DNA of 64,000 nucleotides from Bacteroidota bacterium (lineage in GTDB: Bacteria > Bacteroidota > Bacteroidia > Bacteroidales > JAGONC01): positions 1 to 64,000 of the forward strand of contig JAPLDP010000085.1 in assembly GCA_026391695.1 (NCBI GenBank), given 5' to 3'. The translations under genes were made by a program, and so were the position numbers. The notes beneath the pieces were generated by a model. It saw only the letters and a list, made by a program, of their open reading frames with translations, searched no databases and was not told the origin of the DNA. Below are positions 1-7,850 of this stretch, in pieces; within the stretch, counting starts at the first letter, position 1; every line of letters starts with the position of its first letter.

Positions 1-44
1 TATCAGAAACAAGATGGGTATTTGGGCTTTTTGTATCTTTACTC

Positions 45-116
45 ATGGAAAAGTTTGTTTAAAAGTTTATACACCTCAAAGATAATGATTATCAATGAGA
101 TAACAAACTTTTCCAT
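45..116. repeat. 15-bp perfect inverted repeat around a Fur-like box
   Basis: The 15 bases at 45-59 are the exact reverse complement of 102-116, with a 42-base spacer. A run of T follows the right arm at 117-122, so on the plus strand the structure could act as a terminator for a gene left of the window. The spacer holds the palindrome described separately at 80-94. No gene is visible in 1-209. Confidence 0.5.
80..94. promoter_or_regulatory. Fur-box-like palindrome
   Basis: AGATAATGATTATCA matches the 7-1-7 Fur consensus TGATAATNATTATCA at 14 of 15 positions. It lies inside the inverted repeat at 45-116. A TATCTTTA-like minus-7 element lies upstream at about 34-41. The regulated gene is not in view, and the Fur specificity of this organism is unknown, so this is a sequence match only. 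Confidence 0.35.
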
Positions 117-209
117 TTTTTTATGAATAATTCAGGTTAGAGTACGGATTTCTAAAATTAAACTCTTTGGTAAAAGTGAGATTGAATTCGTTTCAACAGG
201 TAGTCCCTT

Positions 210-428
210 CTATTCATTAAGAATATTTAAAAATCCTTTTGTAAAAGCTTGTCGTTTAAACTCTAAGAATTTATCATCAAGTTCAATTATTAGTTGGGCA
301 TTGTAAACAACAAATTTGTCTTTATAAGAACTATCAAATTTTTTTGCCTCAAAAATTTGATAACCCATTCCTGTTTCAGGTACGGATAGAAACTTTTCTG
401 TGTCTGAGGAATAGGCTTTGTAAATCAT
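210..428 (-). CDS. small hypothetical protein
   Basis: A 72-residue reading frame of mixed, charged composition with no signal peptide, membrane segment or Cys/His motif. I recognise no family. It is preceded on its strand by an A/T-rich leader and followed by A/T-rich non-coding DNA. Composition looks protein-like (well-spaced hydrophobics in the second half), which is why it is listed, but there is no homology evidence. The opposite-strand frame at 344-601 overlaps it and looks like a shadow. Confidence 0.4.
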   Translation of the reverse strand: MIYKAYSSDTEKFLSVPETGMGYQIFEAKKFDSSYKDKFVVYNAQLIIELDDKFLEFKRQAFTKGFLNILNE

Positions 429-632
429 TGTTGTGTTATTTTAAAATTGCTGCTAACTATTCAGGATTTCATCTGCAAATTACGAAAAAAATAAATATTA
501 AAGACAATTGGATATTTATAGTAGATAAATCTGGGTTGAACAAAGCCACCTATACATCAGAAGTACTAACTAGGAGAAAGCAATATTCATTTACTAATTG
601 ACAAAAGGCTTATAGGATATACAATGAGGGAA

Positions 633-653
633 TAGGACATACAGTTTGTCCTA
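633..653. other. short hairpin downstream of the propeller gene
   Basis: TAGGACA and TGTCCTA form a 7-bp stem with a 7-base loop, about 40 bases downstream of the stop of the minus-strand gene at 690-2138. There is no clear U-tract, so a terminator role is only possible. The rest of 429-689 shows no gene. Confidence 0.25.
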
Positions 654-689
654 CGGACGCAACGAATGCTTAGTTGTTATAGGCTGTTT

Positions 690-2138
690 TTAATTCTTAA
701 TCAATGTAAATGTCTGCTTAGTATCGTCTCCAAAACTGAACATATAAATACCTCCCGATAAATTACTAAGTTCAATTGTTGAATTTTCAGTATTCAGTTT
801 TCCTGTCATTGCTATTTTGCCCAATTGGTCGGTAATGGTATAAGTAGCACCAATCAGACTTGCATTCACCTGAACATTTATATTGCTGTTGGTAGGGTTT
901 GGATAAACCTTAAACAGATTTTGTTCAACGGCTTCGCTGATTCCGAAATTGTTAATCACAGTTAATATTGCAACCGTAGAAGTATCGCTGCAAGAAATAG
1001 AAGTTACAATGCAACGGAATTGTTGATTGTTATTTGCAAGTGTTGTGTTTGAAACAGTCAATGTGTCATTTGTTGCTCCGCTATATTGACCAGCATTGCT
1101 AATGTTCTGAAAACCCAAGCCTGCATCTGTTTGCCATTGGTAACTAATATTAGTTCCTGAAACGTGAAGAACAAATTGCGCGCTAACGCCAACGTTTACA
1201 TTTTGGTTTGCCGGCTGAGCAATAATCGAAAAGCACGCCTGAAACAACACAGGACCATGTGGTGATGCCAATTGGGTGGTAATCAGGTTCTGAACATTTG
1301 CTCCAAATAAATCACTCCGGAATACACGGTTAGCGCTCATATCTGTATAGTAAATCAATGAGTTGGTCGTATCAACAAAAAATCCACCTGGCTGAAAGTT
1401 AAAGAGAAGATTGTCGTTCGTGCCGTTATAGTTTATCTTTCTGCAGGTGCCGCCATCTCCAAAATAGATAACGCCATTCTTTACATCGAGTCCCAGATAT
1501 TCTACATCATAGCCGGAAACTATTGTTACGTTATTGGTTCCGTTCAGATCAACACGATATAAGCCCATAGTTGCACCAATAATATACTGTCCGTAAAACA
1601 AATATCCGTGGACCAAATCAATATCCACATCCCCAACGTAACCCAGACCTGAGAGGAAGGTTACTTGGTTTGTTCCATTCAGGTCCGCGCGATAAATTTT
1701 GTTTTCTGGTGTGCTTCCCCAGTAAATATGTCCATTTGCAGTGTCAACGGCAATGCCACAACTGTAACCACCGGCAGGGTAAGAAACTAAAGTATCGAAA
1801 CCGCTGCCGTCATAATTCATAGAGTAAATGCCATAATACCACGCCATATAAATCTTCTCATGTACTGGGTCAACATCAGCATCATAAAATGACTGAAAAA
1901 GTCCGCCTATATTAATAGTATCAAGATTGCTTCCGTCTATATTGGCAATTACAATCTGCGAATTGTTATTGTCGCCTATAAGCATTTTGTCGTATTGCGC
2001 ATTGGCACCTGCACTAAATAGTAGGAAGAGGATGAGCAGTTTAATACTGAATTGGTACTTGCAACTATCAAACCTTTTGGCTGTAGCAATAGTTGTCTTG
2101 GCCATAATATAACTAATTAAGATAATTGATTTTTTCAT
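690..2138 (-). CDS. secreted beta-propeller / Ig-like protein with T9SS sorting domain
   Basis: A protein of 482 residues from the ATG at 2138. That start was chosen because it is preceded by an A/T-rich TAAATTTAAATAAA leader and gives a basic N-terminus before the hydrophobic core LLILFLLFSAGANA; the frame stays open to 2216. The signal peptide (about residues 1-47) is followed by five or six YWTD-like repeats, recognisable as IYW/IYF/LFY strands ending in DLNGTN or NYNGTN, which should fold as a propeller. Next comes an Ig-like domain (Q-P-A-N-Q start, YQWQ and FRCIV strands). The last 70 residues carry VYPNPTN and the G-G-I-Y-M-F-S-F strand of a type A T9SS C-terminal sorting domain, so export through the outer membrane by the PorSS/T9SS machinery is expected. 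No enzyme motif is seen; a binding or adhesion role is inference. Confidence 0.85.
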   Translation of the reverse strand: MKKSIILISYIMAKTTIATAKRFDSCKYQFSIKLLILFLLFSAGANAQYDKMLIGDNNNSQIVIANIDGSNLDTINIGGLFQSFYDADVDPVHEKIYMAWYYGIYSMNYDGSGFDTLVSYPAGGYSCGIAVDTANGHIYWGSTPENKIYRADLNGTNQVTFLSGLGYVGDVDIDLVHGYLFYGQYIIGATMGLYRVDLNGTNNVTIVSGYDVEYLGLDVKNGVIYFGDGGTCRKINYNGTNDNLLFNFQPGGFFVDTTNSLIYYTDMSANRVFRSDLFGANVQNLITTQLASPHGPVLFQACFSIIAQPANQNVNVGVSAQFVLHVSGTNISYQWQTDAGLGFQNISNAGQYSGATNDTLTVSNTTLANNNQQFRCIVTSISCSDTSTVAILTVINNFGISEAVEQNLFKVYPNPTNSNINVQVNASLIGATYTITDQLGKIAMTGKLNTENSTIELSNLSGGIYMFSFGDDTKQTFTLIKN

Positions 2139-2428
2139 TTTATTTAAATTTAAAAAATTTCTACTCATTTGGCTTTTCGGTGTCGCCCCGTTTTTGTTGT
2201 GGTCGCTGGTCTCCACTTTTTAGATTTATTGATACCCTTCTTTAAATATTAAACAAATGTATATATTCCTGAACAGATTTCCAAATCATTAAGTAATGTA
2301 CCCTATAAATGCCTAATATTACCCCACCCATTAGCTCCTTTTATGCATTTTCTCATAAAAGTAATAGCTGGTATCAACTTTTAATAAATGATGACTGGGC
2401 TGCTCTCGTTTAACAACTTTAATCACAG

Positions 2429-2600
2429 GTATGAACCCCGGGGCAAGTTGAGCTTGCGAAATGCCGCTCCAGCGGCGCCCTGGCCCCTTTTTCCGCCCCA
2501 AGGGGCGGGGTATTATACCTTCCGACTTTGTCGGGATTATTCGACTTACAATTTTTGATGCACCTTCGGCTTTCAAAAATCGAGTCTCATAAATAAAAAA
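2429..2600 (+). repeat. hairpin-rich intergenic repeat, copy A
   Basis: This shares a frame of conserved blocks with copy B at 16377-16526: GGTATGAAyCCC at the left, CCGAC..GTCGGGATTA in the middle, TTCGACTT.CAA.TTTT, then GAGTCTCATwAATAAAAA at the right. Copy A contains four hairpins: GCCGC/GCGGC, CCGCCCC/GGGGCGG, CCGAC/GTCGG, and an A/T-rich one (TTTTTGA/TCAAAAA). It ends just before the promoter of the plus-strand gene at 2710. The open frame at 2331-2576 on the minus strand is an artefact of this repeat. The remainder of 2139-2428 shows no gene. Confidence 0.7.
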
Positions 2601-2612
2601 TAGGACAGAAAG

Positions 2613-2645
2613 TTTGTTTTTTAGAGAACCCTTTTTATATATTTG
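2613..2645 (+). promoter_or_regulatory. Bacteroidota-type promoter
   Basis: TTTG at 2613-2616 and TATATTTG at 2638-2645 match the Bacteroidota minus-33 TTTG / minus-7 TAnnTTTG consensus. The 25-base offset between element starts is close to the expected spacing. It points at the gene starting at 2710. Confidence 0.6.
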
Positions 2646-2657
2646 TTTTTGATAACA

Positions 2658-2678
2658 GCATCAAAAAAAATAGTTTTC
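2658..2678 (+). promoter_or_regulatory. leader motif shared with the MgtE-N/Nramp operon (copy 1)
   Basis: The motif CATYAAAAAAAATAGTTTTC (plus a leading G) matches 6379-6399 at 20 of 21 bases. Here it starts 12 bases after TATATTTG, and there 11 bases after TACATTTG, so in both cases it would sit near the 5' end of the transcript. Bases 2646-2653 and 2660-2667 can also pair (TTTTTGAT with ATCAAAAA). Function unknown. Confidence 0.4.
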
Positions 2679-2709
2679 TGATATATTTAATAAATACAAG
2701 GAGGCAGTT

Positions 2710-4149
2710 ATGAAGAAGGGTCTGACGCGAAGAGAAATGTTAAAACTTTCGGGTGGTGTCGTCGGAGGGCTGGCACTGGGAAGCACTCTGAGCAGCTTTG
2801 GTAGCAGACCGTCCGGTGTGCCATTAACGGATCCAGCTGAAAAAAATTCCTTATTTGACGCATTGCCTGTTTTTCCGCTTGGGGAAGAACTGGCAACAGA
2901 CGAGATGAGGATTACATTCCTGGGGACATCCTGCATACCACGGCTTTCACAGGAGTGCAACAGCATCTTTGTTGAAGTAGGCAGCGGGGATCAATTCGTT
3001 TTTGACTGTGGAACAGGCGTAGTAGCTAAATATAATGCCATGGGTATTCCGATGAGCAGGATGAACAAGATATTTCTGACACATCTTCATGGAGACCATA
3101 TGAGCGATCTGACCCACATTTATTGTTTCGGACCTGCAGAGGACCGTAAATCGCCCCTATACATATGGGGACCATGTAATTCCGGATTTACGTACACTGA
3201 TCCTGATGGAAATGTCCGTGGTCCCTTTGATGACGGGACTAAAGCTTTCTGTGAGAAATTCAGGGAAGTGATGCGTTGGCATACCGAAAGCTTCAGCTTT
3301 GGAGCAACCAGCTATCCTGATTACGAGATACCTTCTCAGGAAAGCTGGGGGCTGCCGGTTAATCCAGTTCCGGTGGGCTCCGATACGCCCGATGACGGCT
3401 TCGCCATTATACCCATAGAACTGGACTGGACAACATCAGGCATAGTGGCTGGTGATAATGTCGCTTATGATAATCCGGTCACCAAAGTAAAAATAACACA
3501 TTTCCCGGTGATACATTGCAGACAAGGGTCTATTGGTTACAAACTGGAGTGGAATGGCTTATCGATGATATTCAGTGGTGACACAAAGCCTAATTATCAT
3601 ATTATCAGGCAGGCAAGTGGAGTAGATGTGTTTATCCATGAGATGGTCATGCCTGCAGATGTCTGGGCAACAAAGAATTCGGGATTACATCCCGGAGATC
3701 CTAACTGGCCTGCAGTGTTTGGTTACGCCAAACAGGTCCAGAACAGCTCTCATACCCCGCAGGGTGCTTTTGGTTATATTCTGAGCCAGATTACTCCACC
3801 TCCACGACTAACTGTAGCTACACATTTCCAGGCTGCTGACGATACGATTGCTTCGGCTATGAAAAGTGTTCGTAACCATTATCCTGCAGGCGAGGTCACT
3901 TTTGCCACGGATCTCATGGTCTTAAACGTCTCCAAAACCCAAATTAGCCAGCGGAGAGCTGTTGTTTCAGCATTTGCCTTTTATCCGGTGAGTACACCAC
4001 TCGATGAAGTTAATACTCCGAAGTATTGGAAGTATAATGCTCAGAATAAAAAAGTCGGAGATCCATTCGCACAGATTGATATAACAGAGGCGGTTCCGGC
4101 TGTTGATCCGGATACAGGTGATGTCAATTATGATGAAAACGGCTATTGA
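2710..4149 (+). CDS. Tat-exported metallo-beta-lactamase-fold hydrolase
   Basis: A 479-residue protein. Its N-terminus has the twin-arginine motif TRREMLKL (Arg7-Arg8) followed by a Gly/Leu-rich hydrophobic segment, so export by the Tat route is expected, consistent with folding around metal before export. The MBL-fold metal site is visible: T-H-L-H-G-D-H (His125, His127, Asp129, His130), His269 in VIHCRQG, Asp291 in FSGDT and His372 in VATHF. The spacing recalls the RNase Z/arylsulfatase-like branch of the superfamily, but the long insertions (about residues 140-260) and export argue against RNase Z itself. Substrate is unknown. The start has an unusually strong Shine-Dalgarno AAGGAGG seven bases upstream, which is uncommon in this phylum. 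It probably stands alone or is co-transcribed with the next gene (62-bp gap). Confidence 0.85.
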   Translation: MKKGLTRREMLKLSGGVVGGLALGSTLSSFGSRPSGVPLTDPAEKNSLFDALPVFPLGEELATDEMRITFLGTSCIPRLSQECNSIFVEVGSGDQFVFDCGTGVVAKYNAMGIPMSRMNKIFLTHLHGDHMSDLTHIYCFGPAEDRKSPLYIWGPCNSGFTYTDPDGNVRGPFDDGTKAFCEKFREVMRWHTESFSFGATSYPDYEIPSQESWGLPVNPVPVGSDTPDDGFAIIPIELDWTTSGIVAGDNVAYDNPVTKVKITHFPVIHCRQGSIGYKLEWNGLSMIFSGDTKPNYHIIRQASGVDVFIHEMVMPADVWATKNSGLHPGDPNWPAVFGYAKQVQNSSHTPQGAFGYILSQITPPPRLTVATHFQAADDTIASAMKSVRNHYPAGEVTFATDLMVLNVSKTQISQRRAVVSAFAFYPVSTPLDEVNTPKYWKYNAQNKKVGDPFAQIDITEAVPAVDPDTGDVNYDENGY

Positions 4150-4211
4150 TTCATTGATTCATCCATGGATAGTAATTCGAATTATCATGTAACTTTTTAA
4201 TATTTATAGAG

Positions 4212-5534
4212 ATGTCAAAATCATCCATCCTCACTGTATTGATGTTTATTTCCGTGGTAATTTACGGACAAGACCTCACCATCACCTTTACCGCTACAGG
4301 TGCAGCCACCCAGATCGATAATGTGACAGCCACAAACCTCAGAACCAACCAAAGTGTCACCATGCCCGGTGATGATACTTTAATACTTGCAGTTAATACA
4401 GGAATCCCTTCCTTTTGGGATTTAAACCAAAAAGGAATCGTATTTCCAAATCCGTTTTCGGGCAAGACAACTTTGGTTACAAACATTCAGAAGCCGCAAA
4501 CGGTTTATATAAGAGTGCAGAATCTTACCGGGCAGACAATAGTCCAGGACCAAATTGACGTTCAATCCGGGTTACAGAATTTTGCATTTTCTGTATCCAG
4601 GACTGGGATTTATTTAGTCAGTCTCACAACTGATCAGGGAACGGCCAGTTATAAAGTCATCTGCACAAATGCAACTGAAACAGGGAACGGGATACAATAC
4701 GCCGGTATAGAACAAGGTACTGACCAGGCACCTTCAACACCCCAGTTTAAAAGTTATACGACCGTTTACTCCCTGGGATATGCGATTGGTGACATAATCC
4801 ATTATAAATGCAACAGTGGTATCTACACCACGATTATAACCGATATGCCTGCCTCCTCCAAGAATTACGAAGTTGAGTTTGTCGCCTGCGCTGATCCTGA
4901 CGGAAAGGGTTATGCAATTGTGAAAATCGGCACCCAGATCTGGATGGCCGAGAACCTGGCTTACCTGCCAGCTGTCAGTCCATCAAACATCGGTTCCGAT
5001 TCTGCAAAATACTATTATGTGTATGGTTATGAAGGAACAAGCGTCGATGCAGCCAAAGACTCGGCCAATTATGCAACCTTCGGGGTTCTTTATAATTGGC
5101 CCGCTGCTATGGATGGAGAGGATGGCAGTAACTCTGTTCCAAGCGGGATACAGGGAGTTTGTCCGACCGGTTGGCATATGCCGAGTGATGGGGAATGGAA
5201 AATTCTGGAAAAGAACCTCGGGATGAGTCAGTTGGACGCAGATAGCATCAATTGGCGGAATTCAGGGGAGGTAGGGAATAAACTTAAATCCTCAACAGGA
5301 TGGCTCGACGACGATAATGGCACCAATCTGAGTGGCTTCACTGCTCTGCCGGGCGGCTACCGCAACACTCATGGTGTATTTCGCAGCATTGATAACTATG
5401 CCCTCTTCTGGTCGGCCTCCAACACCGACACCTTATCCTGGTACCGGAATTTTGCCGGCATTGACGACGGCGTGTACCGGCACACCACCTTCAAGAGCCA
5501 TGGGTTTTCGGTCCGCTGCGTTAAGGACGACTGA
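4212..5534 (+). CDS. FISUMP-domain secreted protein
   Basis: A 440-residue protein with a signal peptide (residues 1 to about 19, ending VVIYGQ). After a short beta-rich N-terminal domain comes a region from about residue 75 to 155 that resembles a T9SS sorting domain (FPNPF, then a G-I-Y-L-V-S-L strand) but sits internally, not at the C-terminus. The last 210 residues are a Fibrobacter succinogenes major paralogous (FISUMP) domain: YAIVKIGTQIWMAENL, the CPTGWHMPSDGEW block, GYR, FWSAS and the terminal GFSVRCVKDD. The function of FISUMP domains is not established; surface exposure is likely. A bidirectional terminator follows at 5564. Confidence 0.88.
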   Translation: MSKSSILTVLMFISVVIYGQDLTITFTATGAATQIDNVTATNLRTNQSVTMPGDDTLILAVNTGIPSFWDLNQKGIVFPNPFSGKTTLVTNIQKPQTVYIRVQNLTGQTIVQDQIDVQSGLQNFAFSVSRTGIYLVSLTTDQGTASYKVICTNATETGNGIQYAGIEQGTDQAPSTPQFKSYTTVYSLGYAIGDIIHYKCNSGIYTTIITDMPASSKNYEVEFVACADPDGKGYAIVKIGTQIWMAENLAYLPAVSPSNIGSDSAKYYYVYGYEGTSVDAAKDSANYATFGVLYNWPAAMDGEDGSNSVPSGIQGVCPTGWHMPSDGEWKILEKNLGMSQLDADSINWRNSGEVGNKLKSSTGWLDDDNGTNLSGFTALPGGYRNTHGVFRSIDNYALFWSASNTDTLSWYRNFAGIDDGVYRHTTFKSHGFSVRCVKDD

Positions 5535-5563
5535 CCTCACCCCACTCTTCCTGTGGTTATGTC

Positions 5564-5606
5564 ACAAAGGGATGACTTCTCCGGCTCGGAGATGTCATCC
5601 CTTTGT
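5564..5606. terminator. bidirectional hairpin between convergent genes
   Basis: ACAAAGGGATGAC at 5564-5576 pairs perfectly with 5594-5606, with a nested CTCC/GGAG stem in the loop. The right arm also encodes the last codons and the TGA stop of the minus-strand DUF3795 gene. The 15-mer GAGATGTCATCCCTT at 5589-5603 recurs at 17303-17317 in another gene-end hairpin, so this may be a dispersed palindrome acting as a terminator. Confidence 0.65.
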
Positions 5607-5954
5607 TCTCTTTATGGTCTGCCGTTTGTTTGTCGCCATTTCAGAAGCATAATTATCATAGCCGATTTCCTTAATTCGTTTGATACATGCCGGCCGGTCT
5701 GAATTAAAAATTACTCCAAAAAGACGTGAAATGAAGTTGTTGAACTTTGTGCATGCCATGAAATCGACTTTTGTGCAATCGGCACAACTCAAATACTTAT
5801 TTTCGATAGCGCAGCGTCTGGTTTTGCACCATGTCGCTTTGACATTTTCAAGACAACCGGGGCACTTGCCTTTCAAATATGTCCGGCACGCACCACAGTA
5901 TAATCCGCAATAGGCTATCAGGTTCTTGTCTGTTACGATTTGCTTATTTCCCAT
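5595..5954 (-). CDS. DUF3795 cysteine-rich protein
   Basis: 119 residues from the ATG at 5954 (11 codons inside the longest frame; chosen because the family normally begins shortly before the first Cys motif). The pattern A-Y-C-G-L-Y-C-G-A-C, then K-C-P-G-C, C-K-T-R-R-C and Y-L-S-C-A-D-C is typical of DUF3795, a small soluble family thought to bind metal. The reaction is unknown. The three terminal residues (TKG) are encoded by the palindrome that forms the terminator shared with the converging FISUMP gene. No operon partner is visible. Confidence 0.8.
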   Translation of the reverse strand: MGNKQIVTDKNLIAYCGLYCGACRTYLKGKCPGCLENVKATWCKTRRCAIENKYLSCADCTKVDFMACTKFNNFISRLFGVIFNSDRPACIKRIKEIGYDNYASEMATNKRQTIKRTKG

Positions 5955-6051
5955 AATTCCGTTTTTAATGACTTCATTCCTTTTCAATAGTATTCAATGT
6001 TCCGGCTGCAAATGCATCGCGGATTGTTGCCTGTGCGGGTGGGCAAATTGC

Positions 6052-6116
6052 TATTAAATATGAAGTATGAAGCACTAAGTATTTAATATTTAGTACTTCA
6101 TACTTCATGCTTAATA
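6052..6116. repeat. long A/T-rich palindrome
   Basis: Two 32-base arms, 6052-6083 and 6085-6116, match as reverse complements at 28 of 32 positions with a single-base loop. The arms contain ATGAAGTATGAAG; similar TTCATTCTTCATGCTTCA text occurs at 9820-9838 before the tRNA. This looks like a dispersed intergenic palindrome of the kind common in Bacteroidota. The rest of 5955-6350 shows no gene. Confidence 0.6.
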
Positions 6117-6359
6117 GTCAGAATAAATCCGGGTTGGCATTTATGCGTTCGTATATTCCCCCGAATGGCAAATATAGTGAAAGTAATGTCCTTTTGGCTA
6201 TTCCGTGAGCAACTTAATATCTGTCGCTGTGCATAGTTAAAAATAGTTGTTAACATGGGATAGTTTTGTCCAGACGTGAAAGACGCAGTTTTGTAAAGTA
6301 TTGATATTCTCGCTATTAAAAAACAGGGAATTAAATTAGGTTTTCAGAAAACGATCCAA

Positions 6360-6399
6360 TACATTTGCGTTGAAAATGGCATTAAAAAAAATAGTTTTC
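6360..6399 (+). promoter_or_regulatory. minus-7 element plus shared leader motif (copy 2)
   Basis: TACATTTG at 6360-6367 fits TAnnTTTG; no good minus-33 TTG is seen. The 21-base motif at 6379-6399 matches 2658-2678 at 20 positions and starts 11 bases after the minus-7 element. A second TATATTTG lies at 6426-6433, so the transcription start is uncertain. Confidence 0.4.
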
Positions 6400-6501
6400 A
6401 GAGATGCCCATATCAGATAAAAATATATATTTGTTCTCAACGATTATTCACATCTAAATGGACGACGGACCGGCGCGATATCATTTAATTACCCTGGTAT
6501 A

Positions 6502-6560
6502 GAAGGATGACATCCCCGCTGATGTGCTTCCTTCATATTACCATTGCAGAAAGGAGGCAC
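6502..6560 (+). promoter_or_regulatory. candidate RNA switch sequestering a Shine-Dalgarno
   Basis: GTGCTTCCTT (6524-6533) can pair over all 10 bases, with one G-U, with AAGGAGGCAC (6551-6560), which contains the strong Shine-Dalgarno of the gene starting at 6563. The loop is 17 bases. An alternative upstream hairpin competes for the same bases: GAAGG (6502-6506) with CCTTC (6530-6534), and CATC (6511-6514) with GATG (6521-6524). The two cannot form together, which is the logic of a translational expression platform. The upstream sensor domain, if any (6380-6500), matches no aptamer I know. Confidence 0.5.
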
Positions 6561-6562
6561 AT

Positions 6563-7837
6563 ATGTCTATTCTCAAAACATTTTACCTGAGTCAGGTTAT
6601 AGGTAAGAAAGTTAATGACGCAAGTGACCATTACATTGGTAAAGTCACCGATTTTCTGGTTGACCTGGTCCCCTTGCTTTCCGATACGTTCTCGGCAAGA
6701 GCCAAAGTGACCGGAATAAGGATTAAAACACATGAAGGCAAGAAAAGCTATTCCATATCAGGCTTCAGCATACAGAAAGTAAAAAAGCATCTGGAGGTCA
6801 CTTGCCTAACCTTAATTGATCTTCCCAGGGAGATCGAAAATGAAGGAATTTTTCTTTGCGACTCTGTGCTGGACAAACAGATTGTTGATATAAACGGTCA
6901 TAAAGTTGTACGTGTCAACAACATACGGTTGGTCACAATAGCGACAGGAATTTACGCCATAGCTGTCGATATTGGAATGGAAGGATTATTGCGGCGTATC
7001 GGCATTGATAAATTAATGCAGAATTTTACCTCATTCTTCAGGTTGACCATCCCTTCAAAATTCATTCTCTGGGATGACGTTGAAGCCATCGATTACCGCA
7101 ACCTGAATATCAAGCTGTCGAAGTCATCATCGAAACTTAATACCCTTCACCCCTCCGATCTGGCAGATATTATAGAAGAGCTTGACAAGGCATCGAGCAA
7201 GATTGTATTCGAATCACTTGATGAGGAAAAAGCCGCCGATGTTCTTGAAGAACTCGAACCGCATGCCCAGGTCGATATGATTGAAAGCCTCCCCGTCGAC
7301 AAAGCAGCCGACGTTCTTGAGAAAATGCCGGCAGATGAAGCAGCAGATATCATCGAGGTCCTTGAGACTGACAAAGCCGAAAGCCTTCTGACCGAAATGG
7401 AACACGAAGCATCGCAGGAAGTCAGGGAACTGTTGAAATACCACGATAAGTCAGTTGGAAGTATCATGTCAACCGAATTTCTTGCCTTCCATAAATACGA
7501 CTCAGTTTCAGAAGTTCTTGCTGAACTTCGTATACAAAAACCTGAGGAGGCAACATTATACACTTTATTCGTGACAGGGCTGAATAATGAACTCATAGCT
7601 ACTTTCACACTGCGTGACCTGGTCATTACCGAGCCGGATCAAAAGGTGGAATCCATCATGCATCTTAACCCGGTAGTTCTTAATGATGAGGATGACATTG
7701 ATGAAATCGCCGAAGTGGTTTCCAAATACAACATGCTTGCTGTTCCTGTAACTGATCATAGAAAGAAATTACAGGGAATGGTGGTGGTTGACGATATCGT
7801 TGAAGATCTGATCAAGAAAGGCAGAACAAAACGTTAA
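6563..7837 (+). CDS. PRC-barrel / MgtE N-terminal / CBS-pair cytosolic regulator of a metal transporter
   Basis: A 424-residue soluble protein starting at the ATG at 6563, chosen because AAAGGAGG precedes it; the frame stays open back to a GTG at 6524 inside the hairpin. Residues about 1-75 look like a PRC-barrel-type domain (SQVIGKKVNDASDHYIGKV), and a second related segment follows (residues 95-175). Then comes an MgtE N-terminal superhelix with its short acidic repeats (EEKAADVLEEL, VDKAADVLEKM, ADEAADIIEVL) and a CBS pair (SIMSTEFLAF to GMVVVDDIVEDLI). In MgtE these parts sense cytosolic Mg2+ and gate the pore; here no pore follows in the same chain. The Nramp gene 13 bp downstream probably supplies it, so this is likely its sensor subunit. 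That pairing is inference from layout. Confidence 0.85.
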   Translation: MSILKTFYLSQVIGKKVNDASDHYIGKVTDFLVDLVPLLSDTFSARAKVTGIRIKTHEGKKSYSISGFSIQKVKKHLEVTCLTLIDLPREIENEGIFLCDSVLDKQIVDINGHKVVRVNNIRLVTIATGIYAIAVDIGMEGLLRRIGIDKLMQNFTSFFRLTIPSKFILWDDVEAIDYRNLNIKLSKSSSKLNTLHPSDLADIIEELDKASSKIVFESLDEEKAADVLEELEPHAQVDMIESLPVDKAADVLEKMPADEAADIIEVLETDKAESLLTEMEHEASQEVRELLKYHDKSVGSIMSTEFLAFHKYDSVSEVLAELRIQKPEEATLYTLFVTGLNNELIATFTLRDLVITEPDQKVESIMHLNPVVLNDEDDIDEIAEVVSKYNMLAVPVTDHRKKLQGMVVVDDIVEDLIKKGRTKR

Positions 7838-7850
7838 GACACACTTTACT

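Noticed and set aside
600-690. Possible integron attC site (TATAAC/GTTATAGG text near the propeller gene end)
   Set aside because: The two similar segments are direct, not inverted, so they cannot fold into an attC hairpin, and no integrase or cassette array is nearby.
2331-2576. 81-residue minus-strand open frame
   Set aside because: It lies over the hairpin-rich repeat copy A and its composition follows the repeat; no protein features.
6380-6500. Known metal riboswitch (yybP-ykoY or M-box) upstream of the Nramp operon
   Set aside because: The conserved loops of those aptamers are not present; only an expression-platform-like structure can be supported.
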